Positions 53,803-63,199 of a DNA stretch of 64,000 bases are shown here, piece by piece. The stretch's first letter is position 1, and every line of letters begins with the position of its first letter. The translations under genes were made by a program, and so were the position numbers. This stretch comes from Acidiferrobacteraceae bacterium (lineage in GTDB: Bacteria; Pseudomonadota; Gammaproteobacteria; Arenicellales; UBA868), in contig PBOB01000027.1 in assembly GCA_002724185.1 (NCBI GenBank), positions 16,443 to 80,442 on the forward strand, read 5' to 3'. The notes below the pieces were generated by a model. That model worked only from the letters and a program-made list of their open reading frames with translations. It was not told the origin of the DNA and did not search any database.

Positions 53803-55371
53803 ATGTTTTACGGGTTCAAGGCAACAAGTCGGCTTGTGCTGGTTGCTATTGCAGCAGTCATATTTTTTGCTGCTCCAGTCCATGCTTCTAACATACTCCT
53901 GTACGGGGGGAATCAGGATATTGACAATATCGACCCGGCAACTGGAGAAAACTATTCAATCAACGCAGCTTTGCGGAGCTTGTATGACGCTTTGTTTATT
54001 AATCGTGGTGCACGGGTTGAGCCGCATTTAGTGCAGAGCTGGGAAGCAAGTGATGATTCGTCTGTATGGACATTTAAGCTTAAGAGCGGGGCTGTCTTCC
54101 ATGATGGTAGTCCTGTGACAGCAGATGCTGTTGTCTACAGTTTCAATAGAATTTTGGAAATATCCGGCCCTCCGTCATGGAGATGGGCTGGTATTGCAGA
54201 CGCTAATACTGCCCAAGCACTTGATGATCATACCGTCCGATTTACACTTACCCAACCGTTTGCACCATTTATAGGTACATTGCCACAGCTATTTGTTGTT
54301 AACCCCGCAGTGGTCGAAGCGAACAGAGGAGATGATTTTGGTCAGTCATACCTGAAGGGCACTTCAGCAGGCTCTGGACCCTTTACACAGGGGAGGTGGG
54401 AGATTGGTAACCTATATGAGTTTAAGGCCGCTCCTGACTATTGGGCTGGTTGGAGAAACGGGAGTCATCTAGATGGCTTCATGTGGATTATACAAAGAGA
54501 TGCCGCAACACAAAAAAATTCACTGCTAGCAGGTGAGACACATATCGCAGATACAATCGCTGGAAGCGACCGAGACGATGTTGAGGATGCAGCTGGCAAG
54601 GTTGTTTATATTAATGATGGGTCAATGGCGAACACCTTGAAGATGAATAACCAAGGAAAATATACGAGTGACATTAATCTCCGAAAGGCGGTTGCTCATG
54701 CCATGAATTATGCAGCTCTGCCAGCTATGCAAGATATACCTGTAACCGTGTTACCAGGGCCGACAGCAGCTAATTTTATTGGATATGTAGAGGGTTTAGA
54801 TATTCCTACGTATGATATTGATAAAGCGCGTGAATATTTGTCCAAGACGCCTTGGCCAGATGGTGGAATTAGCTTGGATTACGTTTACGTAACTGATTTC
54901 CCAAGAGAAGAGGTTCCAGGTTTAATGCTTCTTGAAGGATTATCAAAAATTAATATCACATTAAATATGGTGCCGATGTTGTGGCCGGATATGGTTGCGA
55001 GTTGCGCAACGCCGGAGACCGGTCCGGATCTCATTAACATCTATACGTTGCCAGGGTACTCAGATCCAGATGCACATCTTTATAACCAATACCACTCATC
55101 GCAATGGGGTAGCTTCAATTCTTGTAGTTTTTATAAGAACGATAAAGTTGATGATTTGCTATCGAGAGCAAGAGCATTGCCAGACTTAGATGCTCGTTTA
55201 GCACTTTATGCTGATGCACAGCGGCAGATCGCTGCAGATCAAACCTCAGTATGGATGTACACTGAGGATGCAATGATAGGTATGGATGAGTGCGTAAAAG
55301 GTTACGAGTTCTCTCCAATGTACCCAATAACAGTTCTATTCCAGGATTTATACATGGAAGGGTGCAATTAG
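53803..55371 (+). CDS. dipeptide/oligopeptide-type ABC transporter substrate-binding protein (family 5)
   Basis: The 522-residue SBP_bac_5 protein has a signal peptide (about residues 1-29, cleavage near VHASN). The mature part has the usual YGGNQDIDNIDPATGENYSI and SVWTFKLKSGAVFHDGSPVTADAVVYSF opening blocks. It binds a small peptide-like or cyclic compound in the periplasm and delivers it to the permeases encoded next. A strong AGGAGG ribosome binding site stands six bases before the ATG. A Rho-independent terminator follows, which would keep this gene expressed above the rest of the operon. Substrate unknown; the neighbouring hydantoinase-type genes suggest a cyclic amide. Confidence 0.91.
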   Translation: MFYGFKATSRLVLVAIAAVIFFAAPVHASNILLYGGNQDIDNIDPATGENYSINAALRSLYDALFINRGARVEPHLVQSWEASDDSSVWTFKLKSGAVFHDGSPVTADAVVYSFNRILEISGPPSWRWAGIADANTAQALDDHTVRFTLTQPFAPFIGTLPQLFVVNPAVVEANRGDDFGQSYLKGTSAGSGPFTQGRWEIGNLYEFKAAPDYWAGWRNGSHLDGFMWIIQRDAATQKNSLLAGETHIADTIAGSDRDDVEDAAGKVVYINDGSMANTLKMNNQGKYTSDINLRKAVAHAMNYAALPAMQDIPVTVLPGPTAANFIGYVEGLDIPTYDIDKAREYLSKTPWPDGGISLDYVYVTDFPREEVPGLMLLEGLSKINITLNMVPMLWPDMVASCATPETGPDLINIYTLPGYSDPDAHLYNQYHSSQWGSFNSCSFYKNDKVDDLLSRARALPDLDARLALYADAQRQIAADQTSVWMYTEDAMIGMDECVKGYEFSPMYPITVLFQDLYMEGCN

Positions 55372-55388
55372 GTCATAGTAATTACTCG

Positions 55389-55420
55389 ATGCGGGGTGCT
55401 TTAGCGCCCCGCATTTTTTT
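55389..55420 (+). terminator. Rho-independent terminator/attenuator after the binding-protein gene
   Basis: The stem TGCGGGGTGC pairs with GCGCCCCGCA around a TTTA loop (one G-T wobble), followed by a run of T. It lies 18 bases after the stop of the binding-protein gene and 44 bases before the first permease, as is usual for SBP genes in ABC operons, where it limits downstream expression. Confidence 0.85.
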
Positions 55421-55463
55421 AACCTTGTTATAAGATATATAACTATAGCACCGGTCCAACAGT

Positions 55464-56480
55464 ATGAATCTAAAGGCCGGCTACTTTATTCGTCGTGTTC
55501 TTCTGCTGATACCTTTGTTGGTTGGACTATCGATACTAACCTTCAGTATTTCAAGAGTTGTGCCGGGCGATCCAGTAGGTCTAGCAGCTGGCCCGCAGGC
55601 TACACCTGAAATTAAAGCAGCTTTACGGAAGGAATTTGGCCTCGATCAGTCACTTCCAGTCCAATACTACAAATACGTCTCTGGGTTATTTAAAGGCGAT
55701 TGGGGCCAGTCTCTTTACTCCAGAAGAGATGTTGCAGATGATCTTCGAGCGTTCTTCCCGGCTACTTTGGAGCTTACTCTAGCCGCGGTATTTATCGCGG
55801 CTGTTCTTGGAACTATCCTTGGAGTGTTCGCTGCGTTATATCAAAATCGCATACCAGATCATTTATCTCGGATTATCGTCCTCTTTTTTGTAAGTTTTCC
55901 CCAGTTTTGGTTAGCGATGATTTTTCAATTGATATTTGGATTGATGCTGGATTGGTTCCCTATAAGTAAGAGACTAGACGTTTTAACACCCCCACCCGAG
56001 AGAATAACAGGCATGTATACAGTCGACAGCCTTTTGCGGGGTGACCTTGAGACATTTGGGGCGTCGGTAAAACATCTGTTCATACCAGCACTTGTGCTGT
56101 CCTTTGGCGCTCTCGCAAGTATAACGCGTATAACACGCGCCAATATGCTTGAGGCTCTAGATAAAGATTTTGTAAAGATGGAGCGTGCCGTCGGTCTTCC
56201 TGAGAAATTAGTTATCGGTAAGTATGTGCTTCGGACAGTCTTTATTGCTACTTTGACTGTTATTTCCCTGGAATTTGGCTGGCTAATGGCGGGCGCTGTT
56301 TTAGTGGAGACTATCTTCGATTGGCCAGGGTTGGGGCTGTATATTGTTGAGTCCTCACTGCGATTAGACTTTCAACCAATTATGGGCATAACCATCATAT
56401 ATGGAATTGTCTTCAGTACAGTTAATATTGTGACAGATTTACTGTACGGTCTTCTTGATCCAAGGATTCGATATGAGTAA
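55464..56480 (+). CDS. ABC transporter permease (DppB-like)
   Basis: The 338-residue inner-membrane permease of the DppB/OppB type has about six helices. It begins YFIRRVLLLIPLLVGLSILTFSISRVVPGDP (OppB signature), and near residue 215 is the EAA-like loop TRITRANMLEALDKDFVKMERAVGLPE. It forms the channel with the DppC-like partner, whose start codon overlaps its last codons. No separate terminator is seen before the next gene. Confidence 0.93.
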   Translation: MNLKAGYFIRRVLLLIPLLVGLSILTFSISRVVPGDPVGLAAGPQATPEIKAALRKEFGLDQSLPVQYYKYVSGLFKGDWGQSLYSRRDVADDLRAFFPATLELTLAAVFIAAVLGTILGVFAALYQNRIPDHLSRIIVLFFVSFPQFWLAMIFQLIFGLMLDWFPISKRLDVLTPPPERITGMYTVDSLLRGDLETFGASVKHLFIPALVLSFGALASITRITRANMLEALDKDFVKMERAVGLPEKLVIGKYVLRTVFIATLTVISLEFGWLMAGAVLVETIFDWPGLGLYIVESSLRLDFQPIMGITIIYGIVFSTVNIVTDLLYGLLDPRIRYE

Positions 56481-57372
56481 AAAGCAATCTAGATCACTTA
56501 GTTCTGCAAGAAACCAGCTTCGTTGGGAAGGATTGCAGCGTGGAATATATCGGTTTCGAAATAATGCGCTATCGATGGTCGGACTGGCTATATTATCATT
56601 GGTGCTCGTGGTAGCGATAATTGCTCCATTTGTCGTGCCATACCCAGAGGACGCAACTGGCGCTACTCATGTTATGGAGCGATTACAGCCGCCAAGTAAA
56701 GCCCACTTCTTTGGAACTGATAAAGTTGGGCGAGATATATTTAGCCGTGTATTGATGGGTACGGGCTTGGCGTTGCAGGTTGGAACAACTATTATCCTAA
56801 TGGCTGCTACTATTGGTATCACTCTCGGTTCAATTGCGGGTTACTTTGGCCGTCGCGTTGACGATTTGATCATGCGGATTACGGATATCTTTCTTGCCGT
56901 GCCTGCGCTTGTCCTAGCTATTGCAGTTACAGCGGCGCTGGGAAAAGGGATAACGAATGTTATGATTGGTATTTCGCTTGTTTGGTGGCCCGGTTTTGCA
57001 AGACTAACTAGGAGCCTCGTTATTTCATTGAAGGAGGAAGCTTTTGTTGAGGCAGCAAATGGAATTGGTGCAACACATTTCCGTATATTATTTAGACATA
57101 TTCTACCTAATGCTGTTTCTCCCATCATCGTCAAGATGAGCACGGACTTTGGCTTTGCTGTTTTGACCGCTGCTGCGCTCGGTTTTATTGGACTTGGGGC
57201 GCAACCGCCGACACCTGAGTGGGGCGCTATGATTAATGATGGCCGAGCCTATTTTCCGAGCGAATGGTGGGTAGCTGTCTTTCCAGGGCTCGCTATTTTC
57301 TTGGTAGTTTTTAGCTGGAATCTTCTGGGTGACGGTATTCGTGATGTATTGGATCCAAGATCTCGGCGTTAG
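56473..57372 (+). CDS. ABC transporter permease (DppC-like)
   Basis: The 299-residue permease (from ATG 56473) has about six helices and the DppC features FFGTDKVGRDIFSRVLMGTGLAL and, near the end, EEAFVEAANGIGATHFRILFRHILPNAVSPI (EAA motif) and LGAQPPTPEWGAMINDGRAYF. The start is chosen because AAGGA lies seven bases upstream and the ATG overlaps the DppB stop (ATGAGTAA); a TTG six codons earlier also stays open. It pairs with the DppB-like protein in the inner membrane. Confidence 0.93.
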   Translation: MSKKQSRSLSSARNQLRWEGLQRGIYRFRNNALSMVGLAILSLVLVVAIIAPFVVPYPEDATGATHVMERLQPPSKAHFFGTDKVGRDIFSRVLMGTGLALQVGTTIILMAATIGITLGSIAGYFGRRVDDLIMRITDIFLAVPALVLAIAVTAALGKGITNVMIGISLVWWPGFARLTRSLVISLKEEAFVEAANGIGATHFRILFRHILPNAVSPIIVKMSTDFGFAVLTAAALGFIGLGAQPPTPEWGAMINDGRAYFPSEWWVAVFPGLAIFLVVFSWNLLGDGIRDVLDPRSRR

Positions 57373-57395
57373 AAGCTGATCGAGAAAATAAGCCA

Positions 57396-58403
57396 GTGCT
57401 GCTAAACATAGAAAATCTTCATCTTGAGTTCAAGACTTTTGATGGCATATCAAAGGTTCTTGCAGGAGTGAACCTTGTGCTCGAGCGAGGTGATGTAATG
57501 GCGCTAGTGGGAGAAACAGGTTGTGGAAAGTCAATGACGGCTCTTAGCGTAGCTCGACTAATACCGAAACAGTCAGGTGAGATTACTGATGGCCGCATTC
57601 TCTTTGATGGGATAGACATACTTGGTAAAGATCAAGCTGCGCTGCGCCGTTTTCGTGCTCGACGCCTTGGCATGATATTTCAAGACCCAACGACAAATCT
57701 GAACCCATTGTTTACTATTCGAGAGCAGCTTGTTGACGCTGTACTCTATCAATGCCATGAGGCAGGCGATGTTCCAGGGCTATGGAGAGGTTTTTTGCCA
57801 TCGTCTCGACAACTACGTCAGGATGCCCTAAGCCGTGCTGTGGAGCTTATGGAGATGGTTGGGATCCCAGATGGTAATCGCCGGATCGAGGAATACCCTC
57901 ATCAATTTTCTGGCGGTATGCGCCAACGTGTGCTAATAGCGATGGCGCTGGCAGGAAAACCTGACCTATTGATAGCTGACGAACCAACGACCGCTCTAGA
58001 TGTGACGATCCAGGCGCAAATTTTAAAACTAATTATTAATTTGGTTGATAAGCTAAACTTGTCTGTGCTCCTGATCACACACAACTTAGGAGTGGTTGCA
58101 AAAACATGCCAGAAAGCAGCAGTGATGTATGCAGGACGAGTTGTTGAACAGGCGCCTGTCCGCGAGTTATTTAAGAATCCGCGGCATCCATATACCCAAG
58201 GCCTTATCCAGGCAGTCCCAACTCGGCATACTGTTCGTGGTTCTCTAGAAGGAATTCCTGGGCTTATACCAAATTTAAATGACCCACCTGCAGGTTGTCG
58301 GTTCCATCCACGATGTGAACGTGCCATTGATATATGCCGCAGTGAAATTCCTGCCAATACAGTAATTAAGTCTAACCACCAAACCGCATGCCATCTTTAC
58401 TGA
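57396..58403 (+). CDS. ABC transporter ATP-binding protein (DppD-like)
   Basis: The 335-residue ATPase has Walker A GETGCGKS, the signature FSGGMRQRVLIAMAL, Walker B LLIADEPTTALD and a C-terminal oligopeptide-type region with HPYTQGLIQAVP and GCRFHPRCERA, whose cysteines bind an iron-sulfur cluster in the family. It starts at GTG 57396. A loop of about 15 residues (VLYQCHEAGDVPGLWRGFL) looks longer than in most DppD proteins. It works with the DppF-like ATPase that follows by 9 bases. Confidence 0.93.
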   Translation: MLLNIENLHLEFKTFDGISKVLAGVNLVLERGDVMALVGETGCGKSMTALSVARLIPKQSGEITDGRILFDGIDILGKDQAALRRFRARRLGMIFQDPTTNLNPLFTIREQLVDAVLYQCHEAGDVPGLWRGFLPSSRQLRQDALSRAVELMEMVGIPDGNRRIEEYPHQFSGGMRQRVLIAMALAGKPDLLIADEPTTALDVTIQAQILKLIINLVDKLNLSVLLITHNLGVVAKTCQKAAVMYAGRVVEQAPVRELFKNPRHPYTQGLIQAVPTRHTVRGSLEGIPGLIPNLNDPPAGCRFHPRCERAIDICRSEIPANTVIKSNHQTACHLY

Positions 58404-58412
58404 CGAAGATCT

Positions 58413-59399
58413 ATGTCTGCAATAAGCCCACTTCTTTCTGTCCACAATCTGAAGAAATATTTTTCAGATCAAAAAGGCTTCTTTGGAAAGAGTAATACCG
58501 AATTTAAAGCTGTTGACGATATCGATTTCGAAATATTCCCTGGAACCACTTTGGGACTAGTGGGCGAATCCGGTTCTGGCAAGACAACCATTGGTAAATG
58601 TGTTCTGAGGCTGATGGAGCCGACATCTGGAGAAATTAATTTTGATGGCAACGATATATCGAATTTAGGACGTTCTTCTTTGCAGAGCAAGCGTGCTGAT
58701 ATGCAGATGATCTATCAATCGCCCGCAGCCTCTCTCAATGCACGGATGACCGTTGGTCAGATTATTTCTGAACCACTTTTGATCCACCAGCGCATCAAAG
58801 GCCTGCAAGCAAGAAGCGAAGTGCTTGAGTTATTGGCAAGAGTAGGGCTTAAAGAGGAGCACTATTTTCGTTATCCGCACGAATTTAGTGGTGGGCAACA
58901 GCAACGTATTGGTATTGCGCGTGCCTTGGCAGTTAGACCCAAACTACTGGTGCTTGATGAGCCTACCTCGGCTCTCGACGTTTCAGTTCAGGCACAAGTA
59001 TTAAATTTACTAGATAGTTTGCAAAAAGAATTCAACTTAACCTATCTATTCATCTCACACGACCTTGGTGTTGTAAGGTATCTTTGTGATCGCGTTGCGT
59101 TACTGTATCTAGGAAAAATCGTCGAGATAGGAGATGTGCAAACAGTTTTTGAAAATCCAGTCCATCCCTATACACAAGCTTTGCTCGCCGCGATACCGGA
59201 GCCGGATCCAGATATAGTAGAGGATGAAGTATTACTCCTGGGAGAAAGATCTAATAAAGAGCTAACGAATGGCTGTCCATTTGCACCACGTTGCCACGCT
59301 AACAAAGTGGATGCTTGTTATACAGTTAAGCCGCCCTTGTTAGATCATGGTGCAGACGCGAAGGTAGCATGCCATTTGGTTAGTCAGGAACAGCAATGA
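58413..59399 (+). CDS. ABC transporter ATP-binding protein (DppF-like)
   Basis: The 328-residue ATPase has Walker A GESGSGKTT, signature FSGGQQQRIGIARAL, Walker B LLVLDEPTSALD and the C-terminal HPYTQALLAAIPEPDPD and GCPFAPRCHANKVDAC cysteine region. It is the second ATPase of the heteromeric dipeptide-type importer. Its stop overlaps the ATG of the next DUF917 gene by four bases (ATGA), tying the transporter to the downstream enzymes. Confidence 0.93.
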   Translation: MSAISPLLSVHNLKKYFSDQKGFFGKSNTEFKAVDDIDFEIFPGTTLGLVGESGSGKTTIGKCVLRLMEPTSGEINFDGNDISNLGRSSLQSKRADMQMIYQSPAASLNARMTVGQIISEPLLIHQRIKGLQARSEVLELLARVGLKEEHYFRYPHEFSGGQQQRIGIARALAVRPKLLVLDEPTSALDVSVQAQVLNLLDSLQKEFNLTYLFISHDLGVVRYLCDRVALLYLGKIVEIGDVQTVFENPVHPYTQALLAAIPEPDPDIVEDEVLLLGERSNKELTNGCPFAPRCHANKVDACYTVKPPLLDHGADAKVACHLVSQEQQ

Positions 59400-60505
59400 A
59401 GAGCAAGATCACAATAGATGATGTTAATGCCTTGGGAATTGGGGCGGGCATTCTCGGCACCGGCGGCGGGGGAGATCCTTATCTCGAGGGAATTCAGTTG
59501 CGGCGTGAGTTGGAGAAGCATGGATCACAAACTTTACTCGACCCACAAATGATCGATGAAAATGTCCTCGCTGTAGTTGTTGGAATGATTGGTGCGCCCA
59601 CTGCAGGAATTGAAAAATTGCGCGAAGGTACGGAGATAATCCGTGCAGTTCGACTATTAGAGAGACACCTGGGCCAAAAATTTGGTGCAATTGTCATTGC
59701 GGAGATTGGCGGCGCGAACTCTATGGGTCCATTGGTGACTGGCCTGCAGGCAGGAGTGCCCACTGTTGATGGTGATGGAATGGGTCGTGCATTTCCTGAA
59801 TTACAGATGTGTTCCTTTCTGCTTCAAGGTGATGTCACGGTAGCGCCGCTTGCGATGGCTGATGCTGGTGTTGCTACGGCAGTAATCCCGAAAACTAAAA
59901 CTGCGGTTTGGTCTGAGAGGTTAGCACGCAATCTTGCAACTTCGATGGGAGCTACAGCGGGACTGGCTTGCATGGTGATGACCGGAAAACAGGTGAAAGA
60001 GTACTGCGTGCCTTATACAGTTTCACTGGCCTGTCGGTTAGGAGAAAGAGTAATTCAGGCAAGAGCCAAAAATGAAGACGTTTCTGACGTGATAGCTAGA
60101 AGTCTTGGAGGTAAGGTCCAGCTTCGCGGCAAGATCACTGATGTCTTTCGAAGAACAACACGAGGATGGGCCCAAGGCAATCTAACCGTTGAGAGCTTCA
60201 GTGATAGTTCTGTTAGGTTAGAGATTAACTTTCAAAACGAGTTTTTAATTGCAAAAGAAAATGGCAATGTTGTAGCAACTGTGCCAGATATGATATGCAT
60301 TGTAGTTGAAGAGACAGGTGAGCCAATTCCGACTGAGAGATTATATTATGGTGCGCGTGTAGCAGTTATAGTCGTGCCAGGTGCGGCTGTCTTGAAGACC
60401 TCAGACGCACTTCAAGTCGTGGGCCCGCGTGCTTTTGGCTACGATATCGAATTCTCACCATTGCCTGGCGATCTACCAGCTTCGGGAGAAATCTTGCATG
60501 ATTAA
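59396..60505 (+). CDS. DUF917-family protein (copy 1)
   Basis: The 369-residue protein is a DUF917 member. The family marks are GTGGGGDPY (21-29), MIGAPT (64-69), EIGGAN (103-108) and DGDGMGRAFPELQM (125-138); the C-terminal part has VPDMICIVVEETGEPI. DUF917 proteins co-occur with HyuA-type proteins; I recall with moderate confidence that the family was renamed after an S-methyl thiohydantoin desulfurase. A role in ring opening or in desulfurisation of a hydantoin-like molecule is inferred. It is coupled to the DppF gene by a four-base overlap. Confidence 0.88.
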   Translation: MKSKITIDDVNALGIGAGILGTGGGGDPYLEGIQLRRELEKHGSQTLLDPQMIDENVLAVVVGMIGAPTAGIEKLREGTEIIRAVRLLERHLGQKFGAIVIAEIGGANSMGPLVTGLQAGVPTVDGDGMGRAFPELQMCSFLLQGDVTVAPLAMADAGVATAVIPKTKTAVWSERLARNLATSMGATAGLACMVMTGKQVKEYCVPYTVSLACRLGERVIQARAKNEDVSDVIARSLGGKVQLRGKITDVFRRTTRGWAQGNLTVESFSDSSVRLEINFQNEFLIAKENGNVVATVPDMICIVVEETGEPIPTERLYYGARVAVIVVPGAAVLKTSDALQVVGPRAFGYDIEFSPLPGDLPASGEILHD

Positions 60506-60566
60506 TGGTAGTAGTATTTAAAGAGTTTGAGTACTAAGTTTTATCGATAGAAAGAGGAGAACAAAA

Positions 60567-62111
60567 GTGCGTATTGGAATTGATGTTGGTGGGACAAATA
60601 CTGATGCCGTAGTTATGGATGGCAAGACTGTTGTTGCAACCACGAAAACACCAACAACGGAAAATATCACGGACGGTATCGTGACCGCATTAAGTGCAGT
60701 TGTGACGGAGTCTGGACTTGATGTCGAGAATCTCGATGGGGTGATGATTGGAACTACTCACTTTACAAATGCAATGGTTGAGCGACGTCGCTTAGAGCAA
60801 ACTGCGTGTATCAGATTGGGACTCCCAGCTACAGTATGTCTACCGCCATTGGTAGATTGGCCAGATGACATTGCTGATGCTCTAGGTCGCCATACGTATT
60901 TGGGTCATGGGGGTCACGAATTCGACGGTCGAGAAATATCTGCTTTCGATAGGAATGAAATACGCGATATCGTAGATTCAATACAGAGCAAGGGCATTAA
61001 TGCGATCGCAATATCATCTGTGTTCTCACCGGTAAATGCCGAATTTGAAGAACAAACTGCAGAGACAGTTCTAGAAGTTATGCCTGAGGCGAATATAACT
61101 TTGTCGAGCACGATCGGTCGCATTGGCCTTCTAGAGAGAGAAAATGCGGCTGTAATGAACGCTTGTTTAAGAAGCCTGGCTGTGTCTACTGTGTCTGGGT
61201 TTAAGAAAGCTTTAACAGAAATGAATATCACTGCGCCATTTTTTATTAGCCAAAATGATGGAACGTTAATGAATGCAGACTTTGCTGCAGATTATCCTGT
61301 ATTGACCTTTGCGTCAGGTCCGACCAATAGCATGCGCGGCGCTGCGTTTTTGAGCGATCTCAAAGATGCGATTGTTGTTGATGTAGGAGGCACCACGACA
61401 GATGTTGGGGTTTTGCAGCAAGGATTTCCACGTGTAGCTGCAACAGCTGTTTCTATCGGAGGTGTGAGGACGAATTTTCGTATGCCAGATACTTTATCTA
61501 TTGGCTTGGGTGGCGGCTCTATTGTGGGGCAAGATCCTATGACAATTGGTCCACAAAGTGTCGGATTCCAGCTTACCGAAAAAGCTCAAGTTTTTGGGGG
61601 AGATGTTTTGACGGCGACGGATATTGCGGTCGCGGGAGGCCGAGTAGTTGTTGGCGATAAGACTCTGGTGAGCGATCTCGAAGCGAATCTTGTTGAGAAT
61701 GTTAACCAAAAAATCCAAGAGATGGTTTCTGTTGCTGTCGATCGCATGAAAACGAGTGCAGCCCTCGTTCCTGCTGTTATTGTTGGGGGAGGGAGCATCT
61801 TGGTTCAAGATCATATTGAGGGTACGTCAAATATTCTAAAACCGGAAAACTACTCAGTCGCGAATGCGATAGGAGCAGCTATCGCACAGGTAGGCGGTGA
61901 AACTGATCGCGTCTTTTCTCTTGCTGAAATGAGTCGCGATGAGGCTCTTGCTCAAGCAAAAAATGAAGCGACAGAACGAGCGGTATCAGCTGGTGCAAAT
62001 GCTGACACGATAGAAATTGTTGATGTCGAAGAGGTGCCACTTGCCTATCTACCTGGGAATGCCACTCGAATCATGGTCAAAGCGGTTGGTGATCTTGCCG
62101 GAGGTATATAG
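60567..62111 (+). CDS. short hydantoinase/oxoprolinase A-like protein
   Basis: The 514-residue protein is the short HyuA form (against about 690 for the 51.6 kb copy). It has the two phosphate motifs RIGIDVGGTNTD (2-13) and IVVDVGGTTTDVGVL (269-283), and GLGGGSIVGQDPM, all on an ASKHA fold. It lacks the C-terminal HyuA region. This short form is usually encoded with DUF917 genes, as it is here on both sides. The start is GTG 60567 with AGAGGAGA about ten bases upstream. It may use ATP to activate a cyclic amide. Confidence 0.87.
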   Translation: MRIGIDVGGTNTDAVVMDGKTVVATTKTPTTENITDGIVTALSAVVTESGLDVENLDGVMIGTTHFTNAMVERRRLEQTACIRLGLPATVCLPPLVDWPDDIADALGRHTYLGHGGHEFDGREISAFDRNEIRDIVDSIQSKGINAIAISSVFSPVNAEFEEQTAETVLEVMPEANITLSSTIGRIGLLERENAAVMNACLRSLAVSTVSGFKKALTEMNITAPFFISQNDGTLMNADFAADYPVLTFASGPTNSMRGAAFLSDLKDAIVVDVGGTTTDVGVLQQGFPRVAATAVSIGGVRTNFRMPDTLSIGLGGGSIVGQDPMTIGPQSVGFQLTEKAQVFGGDVLTATDIAVAGGRVVVGDKTLVSDLEANLVENVNQKIQEMVSVAVDRMKTSAALVPAVIVGGGSILVQDHIEGTSNILKPENYSVANAIGAAIAQVGGETDRVFSLAEMSRDEALAQAKNEATERAVSAGANADTIEIVDVEEVPLAYLPGNATRIMVKAVGDLAGGI

Positions 62112-62113
62112 CT

Positions 62114-63199
62114 ATGCGTATCTTGGAAGAAAGTAATATCGAGGACATAGCGCTGGGTGCAGCGGTTCTTGGTACAGGCGGCGGAGGTGATCCGTATATC
62201 GGAATGCTAATGGCCCGCAGAGCTATACGTGATTATGGCCCTGTTGAGTTGTATTCACTCGATGAGTTTCATGATGATGACTTGATCGTACCGACGGCAA
62301 TGATGGGCGCACCTACTGTGATGGTAGAAAAGATGCCGAATGGTGATGACATTATCAATGCGTTCCGTTCGATTGGGAAATATATAGGTAAGCCTATCAA
62401 GGCGACGATGTCCATTGAGGCCGGAGGCTTAAACTCAGTAGTGCCCATCTATGTTGCAGCACGCGAGCGGCTTCCAATGGTTGATTGCGATGGTATGGGT
62501 CGTGCATTTCCAGAGTTGCAAATGGTTACCCATACTATTTATGGTATTTCGTCGACACCATTTGCGATGTCTGATGAGAGAGGCAATACTGTTCTAATGG
62601 AAACCATATCTAATAAATGGACAGAAACGTTTGCTCGAAGTGTGACGGTAAATATGGGCGCTATGTCAATGATCGCTCTTTACGCAGCAACAGTATCTGA
62701 GTTGAAAGAGGCTTCTATACAAGGAACCATGACTAAAGCAGAGACCATTGGACGGACAATTAGGGCAGCGCGACAACAGGATGAAGATCCAGTCAATACT
62801 GTTCGTGAATCAGTTGGTGGATACCTTGTATTCAAAGGTAAGATTAGTGACGTTGAGCGACGTACTGAGGCTGGCTTTGCTAAGGGCGATGCTTATATTG
62901 AAGGAATAGATACATATATCGGGTCTCAATTGCAACTTAGCTTTCAAAACGAACATCTTGCCGCCAGAATTGACGGCGAATTTAGAGTTACTGTTCCGGA
63001 TTTAATTGTTTTGCTAGATGTTGATACCGGTGAGCCAGTGACTACGGAAGCTATGCGTTATGGATATAGAGTGGCGGTTATTGCTATACCTTGCGATCAG
63101 AAATGGCGCGGAGAAAAAGGGCTTGAGCTTGTTGGACCACGCTTTTTCGGTTACGACGTTGATTATGTTCCGGTAGAGCAGCGGTTCTCTAATCCATGA
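62114..63199 (+). CDS. DUF917-family protein (copy 2)
   Basis: The 361-residue paralogue has GTGGGGDPY (20-28), MMGAPT (63-68), EAGGLN (in place of EIGGAN), DCDGMGRAFPELQM (124-137) and VPDLIVLLDVDTGEPV. It therefore differs from copy 1 at several otherwise conserved positions, suggesting a changed substrate or a different subunit role. It starts three bases after the short HyuA stop and its stop overlaps the ATG of copy 3 by four bases (ATGA), so all are in one transcript. Confidence 0.88.
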   Translation: MRILEESNIEDIALGAAVLGTGGGGDPYIGMLMARRAIRDYGPVELYSLDEFHDDDLIVPTAMMGAPTVMVEKMPNGDDIINAFRSIGKYIGKPIKATMSIEAGGLNSVVPIYVAARERLPMVDCDGMGRAFPELQMVTHTIYGISSTPFAMSDERGNTVLMETISNKWTETFARSVTVNMGAMSMIALYAATVSELKEASIQGTMTKAETIGRTIRAARQQDEDPVNTVRESVGGYLVFKGKISDVERRTEAGFAKGDAYIEGIDTYIGSQLQLSFQNEHLAARIDGEFRVTVPDLIVLLDVDTGEPVTTEAMRYGYRVAVIAIPCDQKWRGEKGLELVGPRFFGYDVDYVPVEQRFSNP